NCBI GenBank assembly: GCA_017632495.1
Contig: JAGBRG010000255.1
Coordinates: forward strand, 1 to 5,789
From: Spirochaetales bacterium
Lineage (GTDB): Bacteria; Spirochaetota; Spirochaetia; Sphaerochaetales; Sphaerochaetaceae
Length of the DNA stretch: 5,789 nucleotides
Direction: 5' to 3'
In this document: one piece after another, positions 1 to 5,789 of the stretch
Numbering within the stretch: position 1 is the first letter of the stretch
How the letters are laid out: each line of letters starts with the position of its first letter
The notes under the pieces: generated by a model
Database searches by the model: none
What the model was told of the DNA's origin: nothing
What the model saw: only the letters and a program-made list of their open reading frames with translations
Made by a program: the position numbers and the translations under genes

Positions 1-1065
1 GCCTCAAGCATGCACAGTTTCGGTCGTGAGGCCAGTAAGCTTGTGGAGGATGCGCGTTCCAACATCGCGTCTCTTCTTGAGTGCAGCACGGACGAAATCA
101 CGTTCACAAGCGGAGCATCTGAGGCCAATAACACGGTCTTTTCGATTGCCAGATCCTTGATTGAGAAAAAAGGAAGCGGAAGGATCGTCACAACCACAAT
201 CGAACATCCTTCGATTATCGAGACGGTCAAATACCTGAAAGAAAACGGTATCCACGTGGACCAGGTTCCTGTTGCCCATGACGGACGCATCAAGCTTGAC
301 GAGTTTAAAAAGCTCATGGGACCCGATGTTGTTCTTGTCTCGGTCATGACGGGAAACAACGAAACCGGAGCAATCCAGCCCATCGCAGAAGTGTCGGAGA
401 TTGCCCACAGCTTCGGAGCCCTGTTTCATACCGATGCCACTCAGGCCATAGGAAAGATCAAAGTCTCATGCAAGGACTGGAATCTTGATTATCTGTCCTG
501 CAGCGGACACAAGTTCTACGGCCCCAAGGGTGTTGGAATCCTGTTTGCCAAAAAGGGCGTTCCGTTTATGCCCTATGTCCACGGCGGAGAGCAGGAGCAC
601 GGCAGAAGAGCCGGAACCTACAACACAATCAGCATCTACGGAACAGGCATTGCCGCAAAGCTTGCACAGGAAAACCTTGATGAGGAGAACAGGCGTCTTT
701 GGAAGATGCGCGAGGCCCTCAGGGAAGGAATTTTGGCAAAGGTTCCTCACGTTGTTGTAAACGGATGTCAGGAAAGGCAGTTCTGCCTGCCCGGAACTCT
801 CGATGTCTCGTTTGAGAATGTCGAGGGCGAGTCGATTCTGCTCATGCTGGACATGAACGGAATTGCGGTTTCAACGGGCTCGGCCTGTGCAACAGGCTCC
901 CTTGAGCCCAGCTACGTCCTGCTTGCAGGCGGCCTGGATGTGGAGCTTGCACACGGTTCAATCAGATTCTCCTTCGGAAGGTTCAATACCATGGAGGATG
1001 TCGAATATGTCCTGGAGGTTCTTCCTCCAATTATCGAAAGACTCAGAGCCATCTCTACGAGATGA
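1..1065 (+). CDS. nifS: NifS/IscS-type cysteine desulfurase, 5'-partial
   Basis: PLP-dependent cysteine desulfurase that takes sulfur from L-cysteine as a persulfide and hands it to the Fe-S scaffold encoded next. The reading frame is open from base 1 (Ala-Ser-Ser before the first ATG at 10). In this family that ATG lies inside the conserved 'GNPSSxHxFG' segment, so about 30 N-terminal residues are missing at the window edge and ATG 10 is not the start. Counting from ATG 10: the TIEHP segment carries the His that stacks on PLP, HTDATQ the Asp that contacts the pyridine nitrogen, and SGHK the Schiff-base lysine (Lys168, codon 511-513). The GGEQEHGRRAGT phosphate/substrate segment follows. STGSACATGS holds the persulfide cysteine (Cys293, codon 886-888), and AHGSIRFSFGRFNT is typical of the NifS class. 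The stop is at 1063-1065, 27 bp before nifU. Name by family; the neighbours point to general Fe-S assembly, and no nitrogenase genes are present. Confidence 0.95.
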   Translation, partial: ASSMHSFGREASKLVEDARSNIASLLECSTDEITFTSGASEANNTVFSIARSLIEKKGSGRIVTTTIEHPSIIETVKYLKENGIHVDQVPVAHDGRIKLDEFKKLMGPDVVLVSVMTGNNETGAIQPIAEVSEIAHSFGALFHTDATQAIGKIKVSCKDWNLDYLSCSGHKFYGPKGVGILFAKKGVPFMPYVHGGEQEHGRRAGTYNTISIYGTGIAAKLAQENLDEENRRLWKMREALREGILAKVPHVVVNGCQERQFCLPGTLDVSFENVEGESILLMLDMNGIAVSTGSACATGSLEPSYVLLAGGLDVELAHGSIRFSFGRFNTMEDVEYVLEVLPPIIERLRAISTR

Positions 1066-1083
1066 CCTGAAATCTTTGCCGAA

Positions 1084-1087
1084 GAGG
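1084..1087 (+). promoter_or_regulatory. ribosome binding site deciding the nifU start
   Basis: GAGG lies 5 nt before ATG 1093, a good Shine-Dalgarno spacing. It overlaps the alternative GTG at 1087, which makes that start unlikely, and is about 17 nt from the later ATG at 1105, which is too far. I therefore place the nifU start at 1093. The family's own N-terminus (Met, Trp, Tyr shortly before KDHFxNPRN) would also allow 1105. Confidence 0.6.
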
Positions 1088-1092
1088 TGAAA

Positions 1093-1701
1093 ATGGATAG
1101 TTTCATGGCCCAGTGGGTCTACACGGATACAGTCAAAGATCATTTCATGAACCCCAGAAACATCTGGAATAAGGATGAAAACTGGGAGCCCGAGGCAGTG
1201 GGAGAAGTCGGTTCTCTTGCCTGCGGAGACCAGATGAGAGTCGGAATCAAGGTAAAGGATGACAAGATCACCGATATCAGATGGCTGACATACGGCTGTG
1301 CAAGCGCAATCGCAAGCACATCCATGATGAGTGAGATGGTCAAGGGAATGAGCCTGGAAGAGGCTTATAAGATTACCCCTGACATGATCACAAATGCCCT
1401 GGGCGGACTTCCTGAGCACAAGTTCCACTGCTCTGTTCTTGGTGACAAGGCCCTTAGGGCTGCAATTGATGACTATCTTGAGAAGAACGGACGTGACAAT
1501 CCGTACAAGAAATCAATTGCAAAGATTCTCTGCGAATGCAAGGGCGTCACCGACCAGATGATTGAGCATCTTGTTGTGACAGACCAGGCCAAGACCCTTG
1601 AGGATCTTCAGCGCCTCACAGGATTCGGAACAGGATGCGGAAGGTGCAAGGCCCGCATCGCCCACGAATTCGAGGAAATGCGACATATCCACGGGAAATG
1701 A
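1093..1701 (+). CDS. nifU: NifU-type Fe-S cluster scaffold (IscU-like domain plus BFD-type [2Fe-2S] domain, no Nfu domain)
   Basis: Scaffold on which transient Fe-S clusters are built from NifS-derived sulfur and then passed to target proteins. With the start at 1093 it is 202 residues. The IscU-like domain (about 8-135) begins with the typical YTDTVKDHFMNPRN and carries three ligand cysteines: Cys44 in LACGD (with the conserved Asp46), Cys69 in YGCASA and Cys113 in HCSVLGDKA. A BFD-type [2Fe-2S] domain follows (about 143-190) with the pattern Cys147-x-Cys149 and Cys182-x2-Cys185. The protein stops there. Classical NifU of nitrogen fixers (about 300 residues) has a third, C-terminal Nfu domain with CxxC, which is absent; the stop codon follows a natural-looking end, so this appears to be a two-domain form and not a frameshift. 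It sits 27 bp after the desulfurase gene, so the two are almost certainly co-transcribed and co-functional. Confidence 0.93.
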   Translation: MDSFMAQWVYTDTVKDHFMNPRNIWNKDENWEPEAVGEVGSLACGDQMRVGIKVKDDKITDIRWLTYGCASAIASTSMMSEMVKGMSLEEAYKITPDMITNALGGLPEHKFHCSVLGDKALRAAIDDYLEKNGRDNPYKKSIAKILCECKGVTDQMIEHLVVTDQAKTLEDLQRLTGFGTGCGRCKARIAHEFEEMRHIHGK

Positions 1702-1743
1702 TTTCTCTTTTAATTTACCCATTTTGAGTGGATACTTTTACCT

Positions 1744-3420
1744 ATGAGAGAAATATCACTTACGGTAAAAGGCAAGAAGATAAAGATGCCGGCCTTCAGT
1801 ACGGTCAGAGATATTCTGATAAAAGCCGGCGTATTGCCTGAAGAGATTCAGGCCTATGAAGATAATCCCGTTGTCGGATCCATTGTAAACGGAGAGCTCA
1901 AACCCTGCGGTTCGCATGTTGCTATCTCATGCACCGTAGAGCCTGTCTATGCGTTCGAAGATTTCGGAAGAAGAATCTACAGACACAGCATCTGCTTTCT
2001 TCTGTGCTATGCCGCAACACTTGTGATCCCCAAAAGACAGCTTGTCATAGGCCACTCTCTGGGTGACGGATTCTATTTCAACTTCAAGGACTGGAAGAAG
2101 GTCAGCGACAAGGAAATAGAGCTTCTGAGCTCAAAGATGAAGCAGCTTGTCTGTGAATCTCAGGAGATTGAGCGCGTTACACTGTCCATTCAGGATGCCG
2201 TGAAGGTATTCTCCAAACAGGGCTATAATGATGCCGTGAGCCTGATCAAGTCCATGAACAGGCCGTCGGTTGACATGTACAGAATCGGCGATTACTACAA
2301 CATCGCCTATGAACCCATTGCCCCTAACACAAAGATGCTGGGTGTCTGGGAGCTTAGAAAATACGGCGACCACGGAATGCTTTTGCGCTATCCGGTGAAA
2401 TCCAAGGTTGAGGCCGTGGGCTCGTTCAAAGACAACAACAAGCTTTTCGATGTTTTTGAGGAGAACCGCATCTGGGCAAGAATGCTCGAAGTCGAATGTG
2501 TCGGCCACATGAACGCAAAAAGCGCCAACGGCTCAATCGAGCAGTACGTCAGACTCTCCGAGTCCCTTCAGAGAAGAAAGATTGCAGGCATCGCGGATGA
2601 GATTCACAGACGGGGTTCCAAGGCTGTGTTTATCGCAGGGCCCTCGTCCTCCGGAAAAACCACATTCGCAAAGCGCATGTGCGAGCAGCTTCTGCTTCTG
2701 GGGCACTTCCCCATAAGAATCTCGCTGGACGACTACTATAAACCGCCTGAGGAGGCTCCCAAGGACGAGGACGGAAAGCCCGACCTTGAGACAATCGATG
2801 CTCTGAACATCAAGCTGTTTGAGAAAAACATGGATGACCTATTCTCGGGAAAGGAAGTGGATCTTCCTCATTTCAGCTTCAAGAAAAAGAAGACCTTCTA
2901 CCTGAACCAGCCTATCAGGCTTTTAGACGGCACAATCTTTGTCATCGAGGGTCTTCATGGCCTTAATCCGAAAATCACATCCAAGATTGACCCGAAATAT
3001 GTGTACAAGGTCTACATCTCCGCTCTGACTCAGCTTAATCTGGATGACTGTAACCGTGTCTCCACCACAGATGACCGCATGCTGAGACGAATCTTGCGCG
3101 ATTACCTTACAAGAAACACAAGCGCCGAAGAAACCCTTCTGATGTGGCCGAGCGTCTCCCGCGGCGAGAGAAAGCACATATTCCCGAACCAGAACAATGC
3201 CGATGTCATGTTCAACAGCGCTCTGGATTATGAGCTTGGAGTCCTTTCTCCGTTTGTCACGCCTCTGCTTCACGGGGTCAGCCCCGATTCGGGCGTAGCC
3301 TATACCCATGCCCAGAGGCTTTTGGCTTTCCTGGAGAATATCTATGCCATAAGGTCATCGATTGTTCCGAGCGATTCGCTGCTTCGCGAGTTCATCGGAG
3401 GCAGTGACTTTGAAGATTGA
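1744..3420 (+). CDS. nucleoside (uridine-type) kinase with N-terminal TGS and ThrRS-like domains
   Basis: Predicted cytosolic ATP-dependent kinase of a nucleoside or related small molecule, 558 residues, with three regions. Residues 1-65 resemble a TGS/ubiquitin-like fold. Residues 70-215 resemble the second additional (editing) domain of threonyl-tRNA synthetase: RHSICFLL, the GHSLGDGFYFNF segment (103-114) and EPIAPNTK. Residues 285-520 form a uridine kinase/phosphoribulokinase P-loop domain. Its Walker A is GPSSSGKTT (Gly299-Thr307, Lys305), followed by the substrate-side DDYY (Asp329/Asp330), VIEGLHGL, the lid-type RRILRDYLTR (448-457) and ADVMFN (486-491). The zinc ligands of the ThrRS editing domain are not kept: HxxxH is His81-x3-Phe85, and the Cys/His pair of DLCRGPH aligns to Ala188/Ile192. 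This middle part is thus probably structural or ligand-binding and not an editing enzyme. ATG 1744 follows a 42-bp gap with only a weak GAGTGGA 11 nt upstream. The true substrate cannot be read from sequence. Confidence 0.88.
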   Translation: MREISLTVKGKKIKMPAFSTVRDILIKAGVLPEEIQAYEDNPVVGSIVNGELKPCGSHVAISCTVEPVYAFEDFGRRIYRHSICFLLCYAATLVIPKRQLVIGHSLGDGFYFNFKDWKKVSDKEIELLSSKMKQLVCESQEIERVTLSIQDAVKVFSKQGYNDAVSLIKSMNRPSVDMYRIGDYYNIAYEPIAPNTKMLGVWELRKYGDHGMLLRYPVKSKVEAVGSFKDNNKLFDVFEENRIWARMLEVECVGHMNAKSANGSIEQYVRLSESLQRRKIAGIADEIHRRGSKAVFIAGPSSSGKTTFAKRMCEQLLLLGHFPIRISLDDYYKPPEEAPKDEDGKPDLETIDALNIKLFEKNMDDLFSGKEVDLPHFSFKKKKTFYLNQPIRLLDGTIFVIEGLHGLNPKITSKIDPKYVYKVYISALTQLNLDDCNRVSTTDDRMLRRILRDYLTRNTSAEETLLMWPSVSRGERKHIFPNQNNADVMFNSALDYELGVLSPFVTPLLHGVSPDSGVAYTHAQRLLAFLENIYAIRSSIVPSDSLLREFIGGSDFED

Positions 3421-3445
3421 CGTTATAGTTCAATCAAGATAAATT
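3417..3445 (+). promoter_or_regulatory. candidate sigma-70-type promoter for the ferredoxin/AOR pair
   Basis: TTGACG (3417-3422, five of six matches to the -35 consensus) overlaps the kinase stop codon. It is followed after 17 bp by TAAATT (3440-3445, four of six to the -10 consensus). A start site about 7 nt downstream would fall at or next to the ATG at 3452, which has no recognisable Shine-Dalgarno in the 31-bp gap. The fit is by eye, and the hexamers are short enough to arise by chance. Confidence 0.3.
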
Positions 3446-3451
3446 CTAGCT

Positions 3452-3853
3452 ATGACGTATGAGATTCTTACTACATGCACAGGTTGTGGAATGTGTCTTT
3501 CCATATGCCCGGTAAAGGCCATCTCAGGTGGCCCCGGCCGCTTGCATGTCATTGATGCGGATTACTGCATAGGCTGCGGAGCCTGTGCCAGGGTCTGTAA
3601 CAGCTCATCCGTCATAGACCAGGACGGAAACATCTTAAGCCATGAAAGCAAGAAGCACTGGATGATCCCTCACTTTGATGCCTCAAAGTGCAGCTTCTGC
3701 GGCAAGTGCTATGAGATGTGTCCTGCGGGAATCATTACAAGGCCTTTTTCAGGAAAGGCCCCGGAGCTGACGAATTCCAAGCTCTGCGCGTCATGTCACT
3801 GGTGTGAGAAAGTCTGCGTATTTGACGCAATCACATTCTCTCCGGCTTCATAG
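3452..3853 (+). CDS. polyferredoxin with four [4Fe-4S] motifs, electron-transfer partner of the AOR-like protein
   Basis: Small soluble iron-sulfur protein, 133 residues, predicted to carry electrons to or from the oxidoreductase encoded 10 bp downstream. It has four CX2CX2CX3C motifs and exactly 16 motif cysteines: 9/12/15/19, 39/42/45/49, 80/83/86/90 and 112/115/118/122. They fall in two ferredoxin-like halves separated by a linker at about 50-79. The first and third motifs end in the classical Cys-Pro (CP at 19-20 and 90-91); the second ends Cys-Asn and the fourth Cys-Val. There is no signal peptide or membrane segment. The layout matches the small electron-wire subunit AorA of bacterial AORs (known: four clusters beside the catalytic AorB) and is shorter than YdhY-type polyferredoxins. 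No FAD subunit of the AorC type is seen in the window, but it could lie beyond the end. ATG 3452 lacks a clear ribosome binding site. Confidence 0.92.
   Translation: MTYEILTTCTGCGMCLSICPVKAISGGPGRLHVIDADYCIGCGACARVCNSSSVIDQDGNILSHESKKHWMIPHFDASKCSFCGKCYEMCPAGIITRPFSGKAPELTNSKLCASCHWCEKVCVFDAITFSPAS
3741..3760. repeat. perfect 7-bp inverted repeat inside the ferredoxin gene
   Basis: GGCCTTT (3741-3747) and AAAGGCC (3754-3760) can pair around a six-base loop, in which one more T-G pair is possible. It lies in the coding stretch between the third and fourth cluster motifs (residues about 97-103). No T-run follows on either strand, so it is not an intrinsic terminator. It may be only a by-product of coding for Arg-Pro-Phe and Gly-Lys-Ala. 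Confidence 0.5.
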
Positions 3854-3856
3854 GAG
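3852..3856 (+). promoter_or_regulatory. ribosome binding site for the AOR-like gene, overlapping the ferredoxin stop
   Basis: AGGAG overlaps the ferredoxin TAG stop (3851-3853) and stands 7 nt before GTG 3864. This strong site selects the GTG over an upstream in-frame ATG at 3804 and implies that translation of the two proteins is coupled. Confidence 0.85.
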
Positions 3857-3863
3857 CTCTGTT

Positions 3864-5729
3864 GTGAATATTGCTTTGCTTAAGGAAAAACTTGAGGCTC
3901 TTGATGAAAAGCTGATCTCAGAAGGAATCGTCGACCGCAGAAACAAGAAAGCACTTGTCCTGGATCTGTCTGACGAAACTCATTATGACTGGCAGATTCC
4001 CGACAGATATCTGGAATGCTACATCTCAGGTCCCGCTCTGGCTGCCAGGCTCTGGGCGGAGTTTGCTGGAGCCGATGTCGAGGATAAATCCTCCTATGAG
4101 GCCAACAACCCCATTGTCATGACATCATCTGCCATGAGCAACAGCGGAATGCCTTCAAGTGAGCTTGTGAGCATCGCATTCAGATCCCCTGTATCTGGAA
4201 CCCTCTGCTTCAATGTATGCACCAACACCGTGGGAATGCGCCTTGAGGCTTTGGGATATTGTGCCTTGATCATCACAGGCCGCCTCAGAAGACCCACCGT
4301 CATTGATATCAAAAAGAGCGGTGTCACATACAATGTGTCCGAGCTCTTTATCGGCTACACAGTAAGCCAGATCGAGGCTCTTGTAGGCGTCAGTCCCATG
4401 ACTACGGCAATGTCCATAGGACCTGCAGGCGAACAGAAGGTGCCCTTTGCCACAGTTGTCTGTGAAGGAGCCTGCACAGGACGCGGAGGACTGGGATGCC
4501 TGTTCGGCTACAAGAATATCAAATCCCTGTGCATCACAGGCTTTGACACAGCTTTTGAACGCACAGGACAGGAAGATGAGATAAAGAAGGCCAAAGAGGC
4601 TTTTGACAAGGTTCTTTCCTCAAGCGAATACTGTCACATGATGCAGCGTAGCGGTTCATCATGCCTTGTGAAGAAAAGCGGCAAATACGGATGGGCACCT
4701 GTTCTGAACTTCAGCAGAAGAACCGATCCTAGGCTTTTCCACCTGGGTGGAGATGAAATCAGGCGCCGCTACGGAGAGGAGCACGGAGGCTGCGTAGGCT
4801 GTCCGATTCTTTGCAGACATAGAACAACAGACGGCATTGTCATTCCCGGCTATGAAGCTATTTTAATGCTTGGCTCCAACATCGGGTGCTTTGACTTGGA
4901 TAAGATTATCGAGCGTTATGCACAGTGTGTTAACTTCGGCCTTGATCCTGTGTCCACAGGCAACGTCCTTGGCTGGGCATGTCAGGCAACATCAAGCGGA
5001 CAGATTGTCCTGTTTGAGCCTGATTTCAGCTTCACAGACAATTCAAGGGTTCTTCCTCTGATAGAGATGATAGCAAGGCGTACAGGACCCGGAGAGCCTC
5101 TGAGCTTCGGAACATACGCTCTGGGCCAGGCATTTAAGGATTCAAGCTATGCATATACAATCAGAGGCCTTGAATGCGGACCTTATGACTACAGAGGCTG
5201 CTTCTCGCAGAGTATCACAGACTGCATGGGGCTGTGGTTTACCAACCGCTTTGAGATAGACAGCACCGTTATAACTCGAGACTATGCTGACTGGGCTGTT
5301 TTAAATGAAAGCATGGTCATGGGTCTTGAAAGCTACGGAGTTTCTTCGTCCTTGATTGTTCCAACTGTGGTTGAGACTATCAGACATCTGGGAATGCGTC
5401 TGAAATTTATTCCGAAGTCGGTAATAAAGCGCGCTAAACCAAAAATGATTGCTTCAATGATCAGCGCCTATTCTGGTTCAGAAGTCCTTGCTGAGCATAT
5501 AATTGCTTTGGGTGAGAGGTGCTGGAGACTGATTTATGAGATAAATATCGCTTTGGGCTTCAACATGATTGAGGATACGGCTGAAGTTCTTCCCGAGCAT
5601 TTCTACATAGACCCGGAAAGCAACCATAAGGAAAAATCAATCGTGCCTTACAGAAGCCTGATTGAAAGATACTGTTTTCTCAGAAAGAACACCATCGCCT
5701 TGCAGAGCGTGGAGCCTAAAGCCAACTGA
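3864..5729 (+). CDS. divergent tungsten/molybdenum aldehyde:ferredoxin oxidoreductase (AOR) family protein
   Basis: Predicted cytosolic oxidoreductase of the AOR family (tungsten- or Mo-bis-pterin enzymes that oxidise aldehydes or reduce acids with ferredoxin), 621 residues from GTG 3864. The N-terminal pterin domain (about 25-225) holds NNPIVMTSSAMSNSG, FRSPVSG, IGPAGE and GRGGLG (206-211, followed by CLFGYKNIKS). The cluster triad CX2CX3C is at Cys310/Cys313/Cys317, followed by GYEA with the conserved Glu331. The first DxxGLD-type pterin motif reads VNFGLDPVSTGN (Asp361; Val replaces the leading Asp/Asn). PYDYRG (440-445) matches the usual AYDPRG, and GERCWRL (551-557) and LPEHF match the C-terminal part. 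Length is close to the usual 600-620. Odd points: about 20 extra N-terminal residues with helical character before the usual first strand, no cysteine at the expected fourth ligand position near 486-487 (NESMVMG), and no CHLR-like His after YDYRG. The substrate is unknown; the ferredoxin immediately upstream is the likely partner. Confidence 0.88.
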   Translation: MNIALLKEKLEALDEKLISEGIVDRRNKKALVLDLSDETHYDWQIPDRYLECYISGPALAARLWAEFAGADVEDKSSYEANNPIVMTSSAMSNSGMPSSELVSIAFRSPVSGTLCFNVCTNTVGMRLEALGYCALIITGRLRRPTVIDIKKSGVTYNVSELFIGYTVSQIEALVGVSPMTTAMSIGPAGEQKVPFATVVCEGACTGRGGLGCLFGYKNIKSLCITGFDTAFERTGQEDEIKKAKEAFDKVLSSSEYCHMMQRSGSSCLVKKSGKYGWAPVLNFSRRTDPRLFHLGGDEIRRRYGEEHGGCVGCPILCRHRTTDGIVIPGYEAILMLGSNIGCFDLDKIIERYAQCVNFGLDPVSTGNVLGWACQATSSGQIVLFEPDFSFTDNSRVLPLIEMIARRTGPGEPLSFGTYALGQAFKDSSYAYTIRGLECGPYDYRGCFSQSITDCMGLWFTNRFEIDSTVITRDYADWAVLNESMVMGLESYGVSSSLIVPTVVETIRHLGMRLKFIPKSVIKRAKPKMIASMISAYSGSEVLAEHIIALGERCWRLIYEINIALGFNMIEDTAEVLPEHFYIDPESNHKEKSIVPYRSLIERYCFLRKNTIALQSVEPKAN

Positions 5730-5789
5730 GTCGTCTTCATTGAAAACTATCGTCCCGTAAGATGGCTTACTATAGCCTCTGGGCCTTGA
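5730..5789. other. 3' flank, no supported feature
   Basis: Sixty bases after the AOR-like stop. I see no start codon with a ribosome binding site and no terminator hairpin with a T-run; the only pairing is GGCT/AGCC around TACTAT, four base pairs. One reverse-strand frame is open throughout, but 60 bases are too few to argue for a gene. Confidence 0.5.

Noticed and set aside
4..429. 141-residue open frame on the minus strand opposite the cysteine desulfurase
   Set aside because: It is antisense to a highly conserved gene, resembles no family I know, and has no supporting ribosome binding site. The same holds for the minus-strand frames at 466-750, 912-1106, 958-1428, 1140-1343, 1513-1722, 2131-2508, 2923-3309 and 4094-4333.
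1087..1089. GTG 1087 as the nifU start
   Set aside because: It overlaps the GAGG ribosome binding site that fits ATG 1093.
485..1090. Plus-strand alternative frames at 485-760 and 863-1090, and similarly at 4870-5061
   Set aside because: They overlap conserved coding sequence in another frame and give low-complexity, Ser/Pro/Arg-rich translations with no family features.
1..1701. Part of a nitrogen-fixation cluster
   Set aside because: The nifS/nifU names reflect the protein families only. No nitrogenase structural or cofactor genes are present, and NifSU serves general Fe-S assembly in many anaerobes.
3741..3760. Intrinsic terminator
   Set aside because: The hairpin is inside a gene and is not followed by a T-run on either strand.
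3804..3863. ATG 3804 as the start of the AOR-like gene
   Set aside because: It would overlap the last 50 bases of the ferredoxin gene and adds a 20-residue segment without family similarity. GTG 3864 has AGGAG at ideal spacing.
5727..5789. TGA at 5727 as a selenocysteine codon, since the frame continues 19 codons to another TGA at 5787
   Set aside because: The protein already ends where AOR-family proteins usually do, the extension has no family similarity, and no selenocysteine-insertion hairpin is evident after the TGA.

Overview
The window holds five tightly packed genes, all on the + strand, with intergenic gaps of only 10 to 42 bp: a cysteine desulfurase (5' end cut by the window edge), a two-domain NifU-type Fe-S scaffold, a TGS/ThrRS-like nucleoside kinase, a four-cluster ferredoxin, and a protein of the tungsten/molybdenum aldehyde:ferredoxin oxidoreductase (AOR) family. 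No RNA gene, mobile element, CRISPR array or long non-coding stretch is visible. The final 60 bases (5730-5789) contain no gene I can support.

The gene content points to an anaerobic, fermentative bacterium. Evidence: an oxygen-sensitive AOR-family protein with a low-potential polyferredoxin, NifSU-type Fe-S assembly instead of a visible ISC operon, and the TGS plus ThrRS-like plus uridine-kinase fusion seen in anaerobic lineages such as spirochaetes, clostridia and Thermotogae. GC content is moderate (about half), AGA/AGG arginine codons are common, and all five genes look alike in base use, so nothing suggests recent transfer of a single gene. A host-associated spirochaete (Treponema/Sphaerochaeta-like) is my best guess, but this is an inference from family knowledge and is not proven here.

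Layout: 1-1701 is an Fe-S cluster assembly unit (NifS supplies sulfur, NifU is the scaffold). 1744-3420 is the nucleoside kinase, whose middle domain resembles the ThrRS editing domain but has lost the zinc ligands. 3452-5729 is a redox pair: a 16-cysteine ferredoxin directly followed by, and probably translationally coupled to, the AOR-like protein. This pair resembles AorA/AorB of bacterial AORs or the YdhY/YdhV-type pairing. A plausible logic is that NifSU provides the clusters that the ferredoxin (four) and the oxidoreductase (one) need.

The most noteworthy point is the AOR-like protein. It keeps the pterin-domain motifs (IGPAGE, GRGGLG, GLDPVSTGN) and the CX2CX3C cluster triad, but I cannot find the fourth cluster cysteine at its expected position. 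The usual Cys-His segment after the YDPRG-like motif is also changed and the loop there is shorter. It may be a divergent subfamily with an unusual proximal cluster.
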